From Mnemiopsis leidyi (taxonomy: Eukaryota; Ctenophora; Tentaculata; Lobata; Bolinopsidae): a DNA stretch of 27,542 bases. Position numbers and translations under genes: made by a program. Positions 1 to 10,270 of this stretch are shown one piece after another. The number at the start of each line of letters is the position of its first letter. Within the stretch, counting starts at the first letter, position 1. The DNA is taken from NCBI GenBank assembly GCA_000226015.1, contig JH152675.1:355435-382976 (forward strand). The letters are read 5' to 3'. Under the pieces are notes generated by a model. It worked only from the letters and a program-made list of their open reading frames with translations, was not told where the DNA came from and did no database searches.

Positions 1-300
1 GTACACAAGAAGTATTACTACAAGTTCTAGAAGTATCTCTACAGAAGTATCCTGATATGTATCTCTGTATGTGAAGTACACAAGAAGTATTACTACAAGT
101 TCTAGAAGTATCCCTACAGAAGTATCCAGATATGTATCTCTGTATGTGAAGTACACAGAAAGTATTACTACAAGTTCTAGAAGTATCTCTACAGAAGTAT
201 CCTGATATGTATCTCTGTATGTGAAGTACACAAGAAGTATTACTACGAGTTCTAGAAGTATCTCTACAGAAGTATCCTGATATGTATTCTGATATGTATC
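1..300. repeat. Minisatellite, 75-bp unit, four copies
   Basis: Units begin at about 1, 76, 151 and 226 and are nearly identical. Each opens with gtacacaagaagtattacta and contains the motif agttctagaagtat. The array starts at the window edge, so it may extend to the left. A short ORF that begins inside its last copy has no recognisable content. Confidence 0.95.
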
Positions 301-1500
301 CCTGTATGATACACCTGGGAGAGCACTGGGAAGTATTCCTCCACTACAGTACCTTTCAGAGAAGCGTCCCACGTAGTAACCTTACAGCTGAACCCAGCTA
401 TTTTACCGTCTTTATATCACGTGACCAGCTATATTTAGCAGCCGCAATTTGTCCTTCTATGGTCAAATGGGATTTACATTAGCGTGTTGAATCAGAAGTA
501 CGTTTTCAGTGAGCCTATACCAGGGATTGGACGAAGTGAGGTCACGTGATCTGGCACGTGCTACAAGTAAACCCTGATTCGCACGTGCAGGTTAATCTAC
601 TCTGCTGACGTTAGAGTGTCCAAGTTGCGTAATACAGCGGTGAATGTGACGTCAGTAAATCATAGAAAGATAATACGATACTCGACACCTGCTACTGATA
701 TATATCTTCACTAGGTTTAAGTGACGATAAAAACAAGCTCTATTCGAAAACAACATTTCCAAAGAGGTGACGCCTTTCGACGTCACAAGACGCTTCTAAC
801 TGATTGAGATGTCTGGAACTTTCTAGAACATGACAACTTCTACTTCAGCAGTTCTAGCCGTCAAAATGAGTGTAATATCTAGTCTACGTCAGATATGTGA
901 AAATATGATAGGGGTTTCTAGAAGGGAAGATCGACATGGACAGTAATTATATCTGTACTATGTCATGTCAAGTCTGTACTATATCATGTCAAGTCTGTTG
1001 AATTATATTTCGTTGGGATAATCTACAGAAATAATAATGTACAAAACCACCTGTTTGATTATCTGTGTGAAACAATAATTATGTGATTAGTAACACAGTA
1101 ATTATGTGATAAGTAACACAGAAATAAATGTGTGACTATTGTCTCATTAGTCAGACACATGGTCATGGAGGGAGTTAGAAACTGACAGTAGAATCAAGTA
1201 AAAAGAACATGACATTAAAGCAATAATAAAAACATTACAGACTGCGATAATACTTAGCCATGCTAAAAAACTCTTGGCACAGTCCCAGTCACGAGAATTA
1301 GAATTAGAAACTAGATAAGATAGGGATTAGATAGGACACATGTATGTGAATCTTGAGCCGGAATATCTCCAAGTTGGACCTCAGTCAAATTTACCACGCT
1401 TCATTTCCTTGATGCAGTAATATGAGGGATATAGGATAGGGGAACTAGTAGATGAAACTCAGGCCTCGTTACTGTTCGTAGGGGCGGGGAAGCAGTGTCC
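301..1500. other. Non-coding stretch with E-box and CRE-like motifs
   Basis: I see no gene here. CACGTG occurs at about 418, 543, 555 and 591, with a reverse CCAAT box (ATTGG) just upstream at about 525. A CRE-type TGACGTCA lies near 652. This mixture looks like a promoter or enhancer patch, but no exon was found next to it. The rest is AT-rich sequence with short local duplications, such as the twice-repeated tgtactat(a/g)tcatgtcaagtct near 954-990. Confidence 0.4.
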
Positions 1501-1504
1501 ATAG

Positions 1505-1830
1505 GTTATGTGATCTTTAAAGTTTTATGTGTTCTTTTAAGTATTATGTGTTCTTTATAGTGTTATGTGATATTTATAGTGTTATGTGTCCTATAAAGTT
1601 TAATGTGTTCTTTATGGTATTATGTGTTTTTTATAGTGTTATGTGTTCTTTAAAGTTACTTAAAACTTTTATGTGTTCCTTAAAGTTTTATGAGTTCTTG
1701 AAAGTTTTATGTGGTTTTTAAAGTTTTATGTGTTCTTTAGAGTTTTATGAGTTCTTTATAGTATTATGTGTTCTGTAAAGTGTTATGTGTTCTTTATAGT
1801 GTTATAATGTGTTCTTTACAGTGTTTAAAA
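1505..1830. repeat. Degenerate 19-bp minisatellite
   Basis: About seventeen diverged units of the type agtgttatgtgttctttat follow one another; the atgtg core recurs at 1527, 1546, 1565 and 1584, giving the 19-bp period. The open frame across it (1527-1721) is a by-product of the repeat. Confidence 0.9.
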
Positions 1831-2375
1831 TCTTGTTAACCTTTAACAGGTAATGTGTTCTCTACGATCTTATTAACTTTATAATCTTAACTCCCTACAA
1901 AAATCCTTACAGCTAATGCAGGTGTACATGTTGAAAGTAAAAAAAACGAACGAAAACGACGACAAATCCACTAAAAACGTTAAATCATCTCTCACAAGGC
2001 TTCCCTCAGTACAAAGCAGGAACTGTCACGTAAAATAATACAGACACTGGAGGAAGCAACAAACAGACAGAAAACTGACGCCCCTAGATTCAGACATATT
2101 TCTACAGCATGTAATCCGAATCTCAGTTAAATATTTTTCTTATCAACATTTTCCGTTTGTACGAAGTAAATGTACAATGGATATAGGATTCATATTCGTT
2201 TCTAGGGAGATTTAAATAAACTTCGGCGGAATGATTTGTACTGAAAAACGATGTGTACTGGTTACAGCTTCATGGTTACGAATTTAGAAGCTATTTCGCG
2301 GGCGAAACGAATAAAAAAACCTTTTATTTAGTTATGTAGAAACCGAACAAGGTTATCGGCGTAATTCTGGTTGCT

Positions 2376-2700
2376 TTGTACTGGTTGCTATATACGGGTC
2401 ACCGGTAGCTATGTACTGGTTGCTACATACGGGCTAATATGTACTGGTTGCTATATACGGGTCGCCGGTTGCTGTGTACTGGTTGCTATATACGGGTCGC
2501 CGGTTGCTATGTACTGGTTGCTACATACGGGCTGATATGTACTGGTTGCTATATACGGGTCGCCGGTTGCTATGTACTGGTTGCTATATACGGGCTGATA
2601 TGTACTGGTTGCTATATACGGGCTGATATTACGGGTCGCCGGTTGCTATGTACTGGTTGCTATATACGGGCTGATATGTACTGGTTGCTATGTGCAATAT
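2376..2700. repeat. Composite 28/35-bp tandem array
   Basis: The core tgtactggttgctatatac is followed alternately by gggctgatat or by gggtcgccggttgctat, so two unit lengths (about 28 and 35 bp) are interleaved. The 92-codon open frame at 2439-2717 consists only of this repeat and is not a gene. Confidence 0.9.
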
Positions 2701-3810
2701 GCCAGTTTGGGAGATAACCTTATCTTCAAATATCTTTGTTCGGTACATTACCAGGAAGCGTTATCCGCCATCATTACTCCCTGCACGGCAACACGTTATC
2801 TTTCAATACCTCCGGATAAGAATCTTAGAAATGTCTTTTTTTACCAGAGAAAATAAAATTAGAAGACCGACATGACGGATATAATCTAATTTAACCGAGG
2901 TGTGTTCTATCCCAGATTTAATTAGTTGTTAGTCAAAACCAAAAGTCTTGTTTGCAAGGATACCCCGGCCTAACTGACACAAAAGCATGTCTTTTGTAAT
3001 GCATGCAGAGAAAAGTCGCTACTAGGCAAACCAGCATGTAGCTATAAATAGATCCCATATCATATTACATCCCACATACACACACACACACATCTTTAGT
3101 GACGTCATACAAAAACAGGTTAAGACTGCTGAAATGAAGGCACGAGACCGGGCTCACTGTACTGATTTAGGGAGCTGTGTCACGTGGGAGGGGTTACGTG
3201 TTCTGATTGGACAACACGGACAAGGAAGAGGAGAGGGAGAGATGTGAGGTAATGCTTGATGGGACGAGAAGGGACGAGAATGGGCTGGATGATGTAATGC
3301 GGAAGGAGCGAGTGTAACTTCAAAAACTGGGTTGTCCAACAGAGCTAATTCTAGTGAGAAATACAACAGCTAAAGTTGCAGTTCGAGGTGAATGTCAGTG
3401 AAAATAATGTAAGGGTTCAGCAGGCAACATTAAGCGTGGGAAAATAGTTTAGTACGCAATCAGCGATACATTAATCAATATTATAATGCCTAGTTTATAA
3501 AATCCAATCAACATCTCGATAAGTTCATGAGAACTTCGGGCAGATAAACTTAAATCAAGTAGGTTCTTGTGGGCGGGAGAACCTTCAGTTACTCGGAATT
3601 AGCACCCAACCGCACAGAGCATAAATCATAATTAGAAAATTAATCTAGTTACATGTGCGCATGTAACGCTGCATGGGGTTCACGGTAAAGTTGTACAAGC
3701 TGGTTTTATTTATCTGCGTCTACCGAAGATAAGAAGAAATCGAGTAATTGATTTGTGTGTAAAGAATCTGCGTACACAATAACTGTGTACACAGGAATGT
3801 ATACTTAACA
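2701..3810. other. Non-coding stretch with a CA tract and an E-box/CCAAT patch
   Basis: No gene seen. A short CA microsatellite lies at about 3075-3092, followed by TGACGTCA at about 3101. A CACGTG at about 3182 and a reverse CCAAT box at about 3207 sit 25 bp apart. The minus-strand open frame at 3154-3366 is proline/serine-rich without recognisable motifs. Confidence 0.35.
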
Positions 3811-3966
3811 GTACGTGTACATTTTACGTGTTTACATTTTACGTGTTTACATTCTACAAGACAAACTTACCAGATTTAAATGCTGAGGTAGTTTGATGTT
3901 CGATTTGCCAAGACGAACTTACCAGATTTAAATGCTAAGGAAGCATGTTTGATGTTCGATTTGCCA
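3811..3966. repeat. Short local duplications (15-bp and 52-bp units)
   Basis: Three copies of a 15-bp unit containing ttacgtgtttacatt (3811-3855) are followed by two copies of a roughly 52-bp unit (about 3861 and 3913). The 52-bp units share acttaccagatttaaatgct and gtttgatgttcgatttgcca. The second copy carries a 4-base insertion. Confidence 0.85.
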
Positions 3967-4749
3967 TCAAGATATTCGATGCCTGACAATGTAACAGTAA
4001 CACACCTTTAAACAGGTAGCATATCCTTGTTTTTAAGTTTAACATAAGATTTCAGCAGCCCTGCAAACTTGTACTTTTCCGCTTCACATACCTCTCTTTA
4101 ACTGTACATATTTGAATTTCACCGTGAATGTGACAGTACAACATTCCAGCGGTAACGTGTTGTTAGAGTCTCATTGTTTCTAATAGGATGGGCGTGGAGC
4201 TGCTGAATGACTTAACAGTTGCCTGGCTGCCCGGTAGAGTGGAATTCCTGAATCTGAGGAAGACACTGAATTACACCGTGTATACTCGTGAATGAATGAA
4301 GAATTTGACACGTAGACGATTTTCCAAGGCAATAAAAACTTTTGTATCGGATAGAGGTGATTAAACTTCTCAGTACGTGACTTTCTGGAAAACTTAGAGG
4401 TGAGGACTGAGGGCCACGCCGGAATTTGCAGATACACAGCAGTGGAATGTAAACTAGGAGTGCAGGGTTTAATGTTTGCCGGGAGGTATTTCTTTAGGGC
4501 AAAATTACAGTAATAAACTGTAATAAACTGTGATTTTATTTCAAAGCGGGAAGGTTTCACGATCTTGGTGCGTTATTTTCAGATTCGATTAAAAATTCAG
4601 AGTCCTGCCTGATATCATCCATCACATATCTGATGTACATTTTCCGGAATTCCATAGTTACACATTTCTACAAAAATTCGCTATGTTTAATGATGCTATA
4701 GGAAACATGGATTACACACAATACACAGATATCTCACAGATAGTTTCAG
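3967..4749. other. Non-coding stretch
   Basis: I see no supported gene. The minus-strand open frame at 4180-4560 starts with GTG rather than ATG and shows no motif or splice framing that I trust. Confidence 0.35.
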
Positions 4750-4863
4750 TTGAATTCACGCTACAGACAGAAGGTTTAAATCTATTCGTACGTGATCTGC
4801 CTTTAAACTGTACCTGCATTGATTTCCAGGGAATATTTTACATACCAATATTTGAAGGTCCAG
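4750..4863 (+). CDS. Possible orphan internal exon (unrecognised)
   Basis: The segment lies between an acceptor-like tagtttcag and a strong donor, CAG|GTATGT. It stays open across 37 codons between split codons. The translation contains TLQTEGLNLFVRDLPLNC and ends with IPIFEGP. A following acceptor (tttgtgcag, exon from 5208) would join in phase and reach a TGA at 5261-5263, but that stretch overlaps an X-box motif and may be promoter instead. No family was recognised and no upstream exon was found. It could be a chance open frame. Confidence 0.25.
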
Positions 4864-5014
4864 GTATGTCGTCAGAGTCAGACATTTCTTGAATTCCACT
4901 TAAAGACCACACACTCTCAAGTAACTCAAACTAAAATCCGTTGATGAACAACAAAATGAAACGGACGTAGTGCAAAATGACAAGCATGCATATAGTAACG
5001 ATTTCTCCATCTGA

Positions 5015-5053
5015 CACACACACACAGACACACAGACACACACACACATACAA
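5015..5053. repeat. CA microsatellite
   Basis: Interrupted (CA)n tract with cagacaca variants. Confidence 0.9.
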
Positions 5054-5253
5054 TTATATGTAGGTCGAACTGCTTCATCAAGCAGCTTACACTCTCTCTC
5101 ACGCTACAATGCTACGCTTATTATCACAAAATTATGTATGCAAATAACTCAGGAGATGTAAGAGAGACAGCTGATAATACAGATGTTTAATTCATGTGTT
5201 TGTGCAGCTCCACAGGGACAAGACAGCAGTGTTGACGTGTACATGTGGGCTGA

Positions 5254-5267
5254 GTTGCCATGACAAC
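5254..5267. promoter_or_regulatory. X-box-like motif (RFX site)
   Basis: GTTGCCATGACAAC is a 14-bp imperfect palindrome that matches the RFX X-box pattern GTNNCC-AT-RRNAAC, with one difference from the best site. Two CACGTGACCGGTACTGCT units follow within 40 bp, so this looks like a promoter patch. The target gene is unknown. A candidate is the minus-strand exon near 5.6 kb. Confidence 0.45.
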
Positions 5268-5497
5268 TCACACGTGACCGGTACTGCTACCACGTGACCG
5301 GTACTGCTGCTACCAAGAGACCGGGAATACACTCCAAAGTTTGAGATAAACGAGGAACGTTACTTGAAAGGAGGTATCGCACGTGAGCGACATTCTCGAT
5401 TTTGCTTGGTCGTATCTATGATGGCTGGGGACCAACAAAAAAGGTGAACTCGGGACAGGGGCGCAACAACAAGACGAACAAAACGAGGACACGTCCC

Positions 5498-5597
5498 AAT
5501 AAAGGGACTGAAACAACAACCGTACCTGCATGACTGGTGGCAGGGTGAAATAAAGGGACTGAAACAACAACTGTACCTGCATGACTGGTGGCAGGAT
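5498..5597. repeat. 51-bp tandem duplication containing a splice donor
   Basis: Two copies with a period of 51 bp begin at about 5498 and 5549. On the minus strand each contains CACCAGTCATGCAG|GTAC, the 3' end and donor of the candidate exon at 5577-5695, followed by gttgtttcagtccctttatt. Confidence 0.85.
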
Positions 5598-5695
5598 GAG
5601 TCTCGAATCTGCGTCGCTTGTTGTCCCGGATGGACGCTGCGCCGGCACTCTGAGACAGGCTCGCACTGGGCGACCCCAAGCTGTGCGTTTCAGAG
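5577..5695 (-). CDS. Possible internal exon of a minus-strand gene (unrecognised)
   Basis: On the minus strand, an acceptor gaagttttcag is followed by 39 open codons flanked by one split base on each side, and then by a donor ATGCAG|GTACAG. The translation is serine-rich and then basic (SLSQSAGAASIRDN, then KRRRFETHP), which is unlike random AT-rich sequence. GC content is clearly above its surroundings. Neighbouring exons were not found. The donor end is tandemly duplicated, see the repeat at 5498-5597. Exon status is inferred. Confidence 0.35.
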
Positions 5696-5699
5696 CTGA

Positions 5700-6799
5700 A
5701 AACTTCCAGGACTTGGCTAAGAAGAGAGTTGAGTTACAATTTATTGCGAAATAGCGAAATAAACTGTTGTACTATAAATAGCAACGAACTACAGAGACTA
5801 CTAACAAGCTTGCTCTAATACTTCAACAATATTTAATCTAGTACGGCACACTGAAAATACAGCGCTGGGATATTTTTAGCTTTGACGGCGTAGGCAGGCA
5901 TGCAGAAGTGTACAGAATCACATTAAAATGGTTCACTTAGAAAAGCAACAAGAGGTAAATTCTTATTACGAAGCATTATCTAATGTAATGTGAACAGCGG
6001 ACCAGACTTCTTGAGTCTTTATATTTAATAACGACATCATAATGAAATGTTCTCCAGCAAATAATAACAAAACCTAATGGCAATCAAATACTTAAAAACA
6101 CTTAAGGCGCAAAAATACACATCTGGTATGTAAAACAACATTTTCAACATTGCACGTATTCTACAGCCTACGTTCAAGGGTTAAAAAGTTTAACATTTAA
6201 TAACAGTACAATTATCAAAGTCTTCAAAACAGCTGATTCTGCACAGTGAAATTTTATATAAGCACTATCTTTACACTTGACTGCTCGACTCGCATGTATA
6301 CTTGAATTCGAACATCCCGCCTCATCCCACCATAATCCATCCTAGTTGCCATGACAACTGAACAATCATACTGAACAATACCAGCTGGGACTCTACAACG
6401 ACCAATCAGATCTCTGGATTTTCGTCACATGCACAGCGAGGACCAATCACAATGCGATTAAATCGCACGTGTTGCAATAGGTGGCGGGATGTGCAGAGTC
6501 ATTGGCATTGGATTACTTGTGGGCGATGAATTGAAATATATAAGTTTGTTAAAGGGCGCCCAATAACGTAAACATATTCATTACATTGTTAACACAGAGA
6601 CTGACATGATATTCGCTTGACAACAGGATTTTCAACTTAAAAACGATAACATTAATAATTGAGCTGAGGGCCAATAGATCATACTGATATCTCACTAATA
6701 AACAACTTAAAACATTGAGTACTAAAAACTGACAAATCGTGATTATCTTAGGGTGATGGAAACACAATTCACAAATTCAAAGTTTCATCTTAAAACCAG
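5700..6799. other. AT-rich spacer, PPP6C 3' side, with a promoter-like patch
   Basis: No coding sequence was found. It probably contains the 3' UTR of the minus-strand phosphatase gene in its right part. The patch at about 6340-6480 holds an X-box, two CCAATCA boxes (about 6394 and 6443) and CACGTG (about 6466), so a promoter could lie here. Confidence 0.35.
6345..6358. promoter_or_regulatory. X-box-like motif (RFX site)
   Basis: The same 14 bases as at 5254-5267 (GTTGCCATGACAAC). CCAAT boxes follow 36 and 85 bp downstream. RFX and NF-Y sites often lie together in animal promoters. Which gene it serves is not clear. Confidence 0.45.
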
Positions 6800-7708
6800 C
6801 TACAAAAAATAAGGAGTAACAACTCTGCTGGGCACAATCCGTTTTTCATCTGGGACCGCATCAAACAGTTTCGGTTCATAGTTCGTCGCGTCGTTAAATG
6901 ATATGACGGCTGCAATGTTTCCGCAGCGGTAGCAATAGTTCGGAGCAGACCAAATTGTAACGAGTTTATCATCGAACATGAACTTGTAACCGTCCTGGAC
7001 CAGCTGATGAGCACGACAAATCAGGGATAGATCATTCAGATGGTTAAAAGCGTTAGTTATCCGCCGGCCAAACAGCCAGCCCGCTCCTCGGGGACTAACG
7101 GTCCAATTCTCAACCTCTTCAGGATCAGACCAGACCAAGTCACAGAAAGCTCCTTCTTGTGGGATCTCCATGTCACGTGGTATTTGACGTATCTGATCGA
7201 TAGTTTTTATTTCGGGAGAAAGTCCGCCGTGGACACATAAAACTTCTTCGTCAATTAGTGCAGCAATAGCAAGAAGATCAAACACTTGACAGCAGTACTT
7301 CCAGGCGTTACTGTTACCGTACTTGGACTGACATTCGTCGTAAAAACCGTACGCTTGAGTAACTGTTCTTGACTCGTGGTTACCTCGCAGAAGAAAAACT
7401 CTGTCTGGGTACTTCACTTTCATAACCATAAGTCTAGTAAGGGTCTCCAGAGAATAATAACCGCGATCCACAAAGTCTCCGATAAAAATGTAGTTGGTGT
7501 CCGGCAGCTCGCCGGCGATCCTAAACAACTCAAGAAGATCGTAGTATTGACCGTGAATATCCCCACATACAGTTACAGGACTGCTGACCGGCTGAACGTT
7601 GGATTCTTCTAGAAGTATTTCACAAACAAGGTCGCACAACTGTTTTAGATCTTTCTCCGGGAGATACTTACACTCCTTTGTTACTTCGACCCACTCATCC
7701 ACTTTCAT
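6800..7708 (-). CDS. PPP6C: Serine/threonine-protein phosphatase 6 catalytic subunit (PP6C-like), intronless
   Basis: This 302-residue protein is a complete PPP-family phosphatase, close to the 305 residues of human PPP6C. The metal and catalytic motifs are all present: GDIHGQ (49-54), GDFVDRG (77-83), GNHES (109-113), HGG (160-162) and RAHQ (232-235). The stretch [13 protein letters not shown] followed by [10 protein letters not shown] near the N-terminus is PP6-type rather than PP2A- or PP4-type. The C-terminus TPYFL is the conserved tail that is methylated in this subfamily. Known role: with SAPS-domain and ankyrin subunits, PP6 removes phosphate from substrates in mitosis, DNA repair and stress signalling in cytoplasm and nucleus. 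The ATG is the first in frame after an upstream TGA (minus strand, about 48 bases before it). No intron interrupts it, unlike vertebrate PPP6C, so it may be a retrocopy or a lineage intron loss. All key residues are intact, which argues for function. Confidence 0.95.
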   Translation of the reverse strand: MKVDEWVEVTKECKYLPEKDLKQLCDLVCEILLEESNVQPVSSPVTVCGDIHGQYYDLLELFRIAGELPDTNYIFIGDFVDRGYYSLETLTRLMVMKVKYPDRVFLLRGNHESRTVTQAYGFYDECQSKYGNSNAWKYCCQVFDLLAIAALIDEEVLCVHGGLSPEIKTIDQIRQIPRDMEIPQEGAFCDLVWSDPEEVENWTVSPRGAGWLFGRRITNAFNHLNDLSLICRAHQLVQDGYKFMFDDKLVTIWSAPNYCYRCGNIAAVISFNDATNYEPKLFDAVPDEKRIVPSRVVTPYFL

Positions 7709-7899
7709 GGCTAACTGATACGTTTCCTGAACCGATGGATGAATGCACGATAGATATCAACACAAAACACTGACAAATCTAGGCTCTAACGAAGTAGATA
7801 AAGATTAACTACGTAACATATGACTACGAATGTAATGTATGTAATTATTCGCATATGCAATAAGCCACAACTATCCAGTGCCGAATCTACATGAAGCGC

Positions 7900-8050
7900 G
7901 ATTTTGGAAAGATGATTGCGTGCGGAGTGAACGCCTGTACAGGCATATTAATGCGCGGCGGGAAAGACGATTCTCTTGCTTTGACCAGAGCCCTTTGCGC
8001 GCGTCTCAAGAGTTGACTGCAAAGTCTAACAGAGTCTAGCGTACACCCTC
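7900..8050. promoter_or_regulatory. CpG-rich upstream region of the PP6 gene
   Basis: From about 7.9 kb, just beyond the 5' end of the minus-strand phosphatase gene, the sequence becomes rich in CG dinucleotides (for example gcgcggcggg and tttgcgcgcgtctc). This is the likely promoter zone of the gene. No TATA box is clear. The CpG-rich character continues to about 9.6 kb through repeat elements. Confidence 0.35.
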
Positions 8051-8085
8051 CCCACACATTTTATTCTCTAATGAGGGTTGGACAA
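8039..8085 (-). repeat. Inverted copy of a terminal repeat family (copy 1)
   Basis: Contains cattttattctc followed by taatgagggttgg. Its reverse complement matches the segments at 8485-8550 and 9449-9520, apart from a roughly 14-base gap. The outer flank caccctccc is also shared. It may be the left end of a foldback or MITE-like element whose right end is at 8485-8550. Confidence 0.6.
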
Positions 8086-8329
8086 CGTAAGACAGCTAGC
8101 TGCGTACTGCGTAGCGCCCATTGCAAGAAGATTTGCTGATCACGTATATCCCTGTGCCGCCTTAGCACGAAATTCGGACCGGCGTGCGACGCAAAAGCTC
8201 ACCCCTATCACCTATGTGTGTTCCAATAGGGCACAAGCAGCGCGAGCCACAGTATAGGGCTATGTTTGCTTATCTTAGCAACAAGTCGATAGCCTACTAT
8301 CAACTATACTGTCACGCATTTCTGGCGGA

Positions 8330-8396
8330 ATTTAGTCGGAATTTTAGTCGCTAGTTTGTAGTTGGAATTTTAGTCGGAATTTTAGTCGCGTCGCTA
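8330..8396. repeat. Short direct repeats gga-attttagtcg
   Basis: The motif ggaattttagtcg occurs four times, with variants, over about 65 bp. Confidence 0.75.
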
Positions 8397-8484
8397 AGCT
8401 TCGAATCACATGAATGATGAAGCTAAGGCAGGTAGGATAAGGTCGGACAAGCTCAAGTCTGAAAAAATTCTCAACGTTATCTAA

Positions 8485-8550
8485 CTTTTTCCGACCCTCA
8501 TTCAAAGCGAATGTGAAAATAAAATGTCAAAAAGGTGCCATGCGCGCTGC
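8485..8550 (+). repeat. Terminal repeat family (copy 2)
   Basis: Holds ccgaccctcattcaaagcga and then aaaataaaatg, with tgcgcgctgcc outside. It is about 440 bp from the inverted copy 1, so the two could bound one inverted-repeat element. Confidence 0.6.
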
Positions 8551-8748
8551 CACCCAGAAAGGCCTCACTGGCTGTTTGCATTTCCAATTGCACATTGCGT
8601 TTGACTACTACAGCGGCGCGCGCTTCATGAATGGTTTCTTAACAATTACGTGCACATGCACGCGCTGTCATTAGTTGTTTATGCTTTTAGTCAAAGTTAT
8701 TTATCTAGGGCTGCCGAAAAGCGGTCAGAATCAGTTTTTTCAAAATAA

Positions 8749-8799
8749 CTTTTGCTGCATGCAGCAAAAGGTCTTCAAGTTGCCTCCTGGGGAGGCAAC
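8749..8799. repeat. Two adjacent perfect hairpins
   Basis: First, a 22-base perfect palindrome (8749-8770) with arms CTTTTGCTGC and GCAGCAAAAG around AT. Eight bases later comes a 9-bp inverted repeat, GTTGCCTCC/GGAGGCAAC (8779-8799), with a 3-base loop. Function unknown. Confidence 0.9.
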
Positions 8800-8987
8800 G
8801 ATTATTTTACAAAACGGTCATTTTGCAACAAAGTGGACTTTAAATTTTTTATTCAATTCCACTTACTTTTGAAGTTATGATATATTTGAGAAGGCATACA
8901 AGCTAAACGCGCATTGTAGGTTGATATCGTCGAGATGTTACCCGACCCGCGCGCGGCTCGCAGTTTTCTGCTCTCCTCGTTTCGTTA

Positions 8988-9165
8988 GAACGTTAGACGG
9001 ATATCATCTCGTCAAGGTTGATAACCTACTGTCGCGGCCATCACGCGCTGCCATCACGCGCATCGCCCGTTGAAACGCGCATCGCCCGTCAAAGCGGCCG
9101 CTGCGCGAATTGCCCTGCGTTGCGGTCCATTTAAATTTTCAAAAATTTCGGCAGCTATGCTGCCG
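8988..9165. repeat. GC-rich repeats and hairpin
   Basis: A partial copy of the 9.2/9.6-kb element arm (gttagacggatatcatctcg, about 8993-9012) is followed by duplicated catcacgcgc and gcgcatcgcccgt units. A 7-bp inverted repeat, CGGCAGC-TAT-GCTGCCG, lies at 9149-9165. Confidence 0.65.
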
Positions 9166-9211
9166 CGCCGCGCGCTTTGCGGCAGCAGGTCAGGTAACGT
9201 CTGACAATGCT

Positions 9212-9625
9212 TGTCGCGGTGATACCCGCGCAGCTAAAGCTGAACGAGAACGGTGGACGGATAAAATCTCACCAAGACAATGTGCGCATACGCACCTGGC
9301 GCCTATGTGTTGTCTCCAGAACAGTGCAGTTAACGCATATAATCTCGTCAAATTAGGTGGGGCAATAACAACAGTTCGAACACGTGATGATTGAGCGCAG
9401 ATGTGACGACGCACACGTACGTCCGCCAACTCACGGGCTGGCGGAAGGTTGTCTGACTTTGTCTGACCCTCATTCGAAGCGAATAGATGAGAATAAAATG
9501 ACGGGAGGGTGCGCGCTGCTGTACAAGCGGAAGGACGCACGCGTGGCTTAACTCCTTGACGAGATTATATCCGTCTACCGTTCTAGCTTTAGCTGCGTAT
9601 GTCGGGTATCACCGCGACAACTTAA
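9212..9625. mobile_element. Foldback/MITE-like element with ~67-bp imperfect inverted repeats
   Basis: The left arm (about 9212-9277) contains tgtcgcggtgataccc, cagctaaagctg and acggtggacggata. The reverse complement of the right arm (about 9554-9620) contains tgtcgcggtgatacccgaca, cagctaaagct and acggtagacggatataatctcg. The arms are about 275 bp apart. Inside lies copy 3 of the terminal repeat family (9449-9520). No transposase is encoded, so it would be non-autonomous. Exact ends and target-site duplication were not resolved. Confidence 0.6.
9449..9520 (+). repeat. Terminal repeat family (copy 3)
   Basis: Contains gtctgaccctcattcgaagc and gagaataaaatg, then ggtgcgcgctgct. It is homologous in the same orientation to the copy at 8485-8550. 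Confidence 0.65.
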
Positions 9626-10270
9626 CATCCTTAATTGTTAATGCACATCTTAAATTATGTGGTAATATATATGATTTGATTAAAATTATTCATTGAGTTG
9701 AATTGGTTTTGATATGATTCATGATTACCAATATTCTATAAATTTGGCTTTAGTTGGGTGCCCCATCAAAAGAATCTATTTCTTTCTGGATGCACCCTGC
9801 ATCACATGAGCAGCTTCTTTTTATTGATAAATTATTTAGTATGGAATTACATTGTGATGCAAAATGTTCTAATTACAATTACAATTAATTATTTTTCTAT
9901 TTTAACTTAAAATCGTCATTGTGTTGAACTTTGCTGGCTAGCTATAGGAGGGTTGTATTCAAAAGTTATGAGCTATAATATTTATATATTAATTGTTTAT
10001 GATTGAATGAGTTTCAAACTTCAGCACTGCATAAAAAAACACATACTCCCTCATCATGGGACATTCACAGAGACAGACACTGCAAAAAGCGTCTGTCCCT
10101 GTGTGCGCCAAGACCATATTATGAAATTGAAATTGTAGAAGTTTTCCATTCAGGAAAAACTATTCTCGATCTCAATGAGCGGGCACTTGCCCCATCAACC
10201 CACCCGGTGAAATTATGAGCCCCATGTGTCACTGCCCGCTTGTCAGGAAAATAGATGGCAATGTTATAAC
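9626..10270. other. AT-rich spacer
   Basis: No supported gene. The open frame at 10003-10218 gives a peptide without recognised motifs. It ends in frame at TGA and has no convincing splice framing. Confidence 0.35.

Noticed and set aside
4180..4560. 126-codon minus-strand open frame
   Set aside because: Begins with GTG, has no recognisable motif and no good splice framing; likely chance.
5208..5263. Phase-compatible terminal exon after 4863
   Set aside because: Overlaps an X-box/E-box patch and ends quickly; kept only as a remark under the 4750 exon.
5310..5666. Minus-strand open frame with repeated PPVMQV(Q/R)LLFQSLY
   Set aside because: The repeat comes from the 51-bp DNA duplication. 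The exon-like frame at 5577-5695 in another phase is more convincing.
9110..9540. Open frames on both strands (94 and 116 codons)
   Set aside because: Both fall in CpG-rich inverted-repeat DNA, overlap each other and show no domain.
10003..10218. 71-codon open frame
   Set aside because: Has an ATG but no motif, and I could not join it to neighbours.
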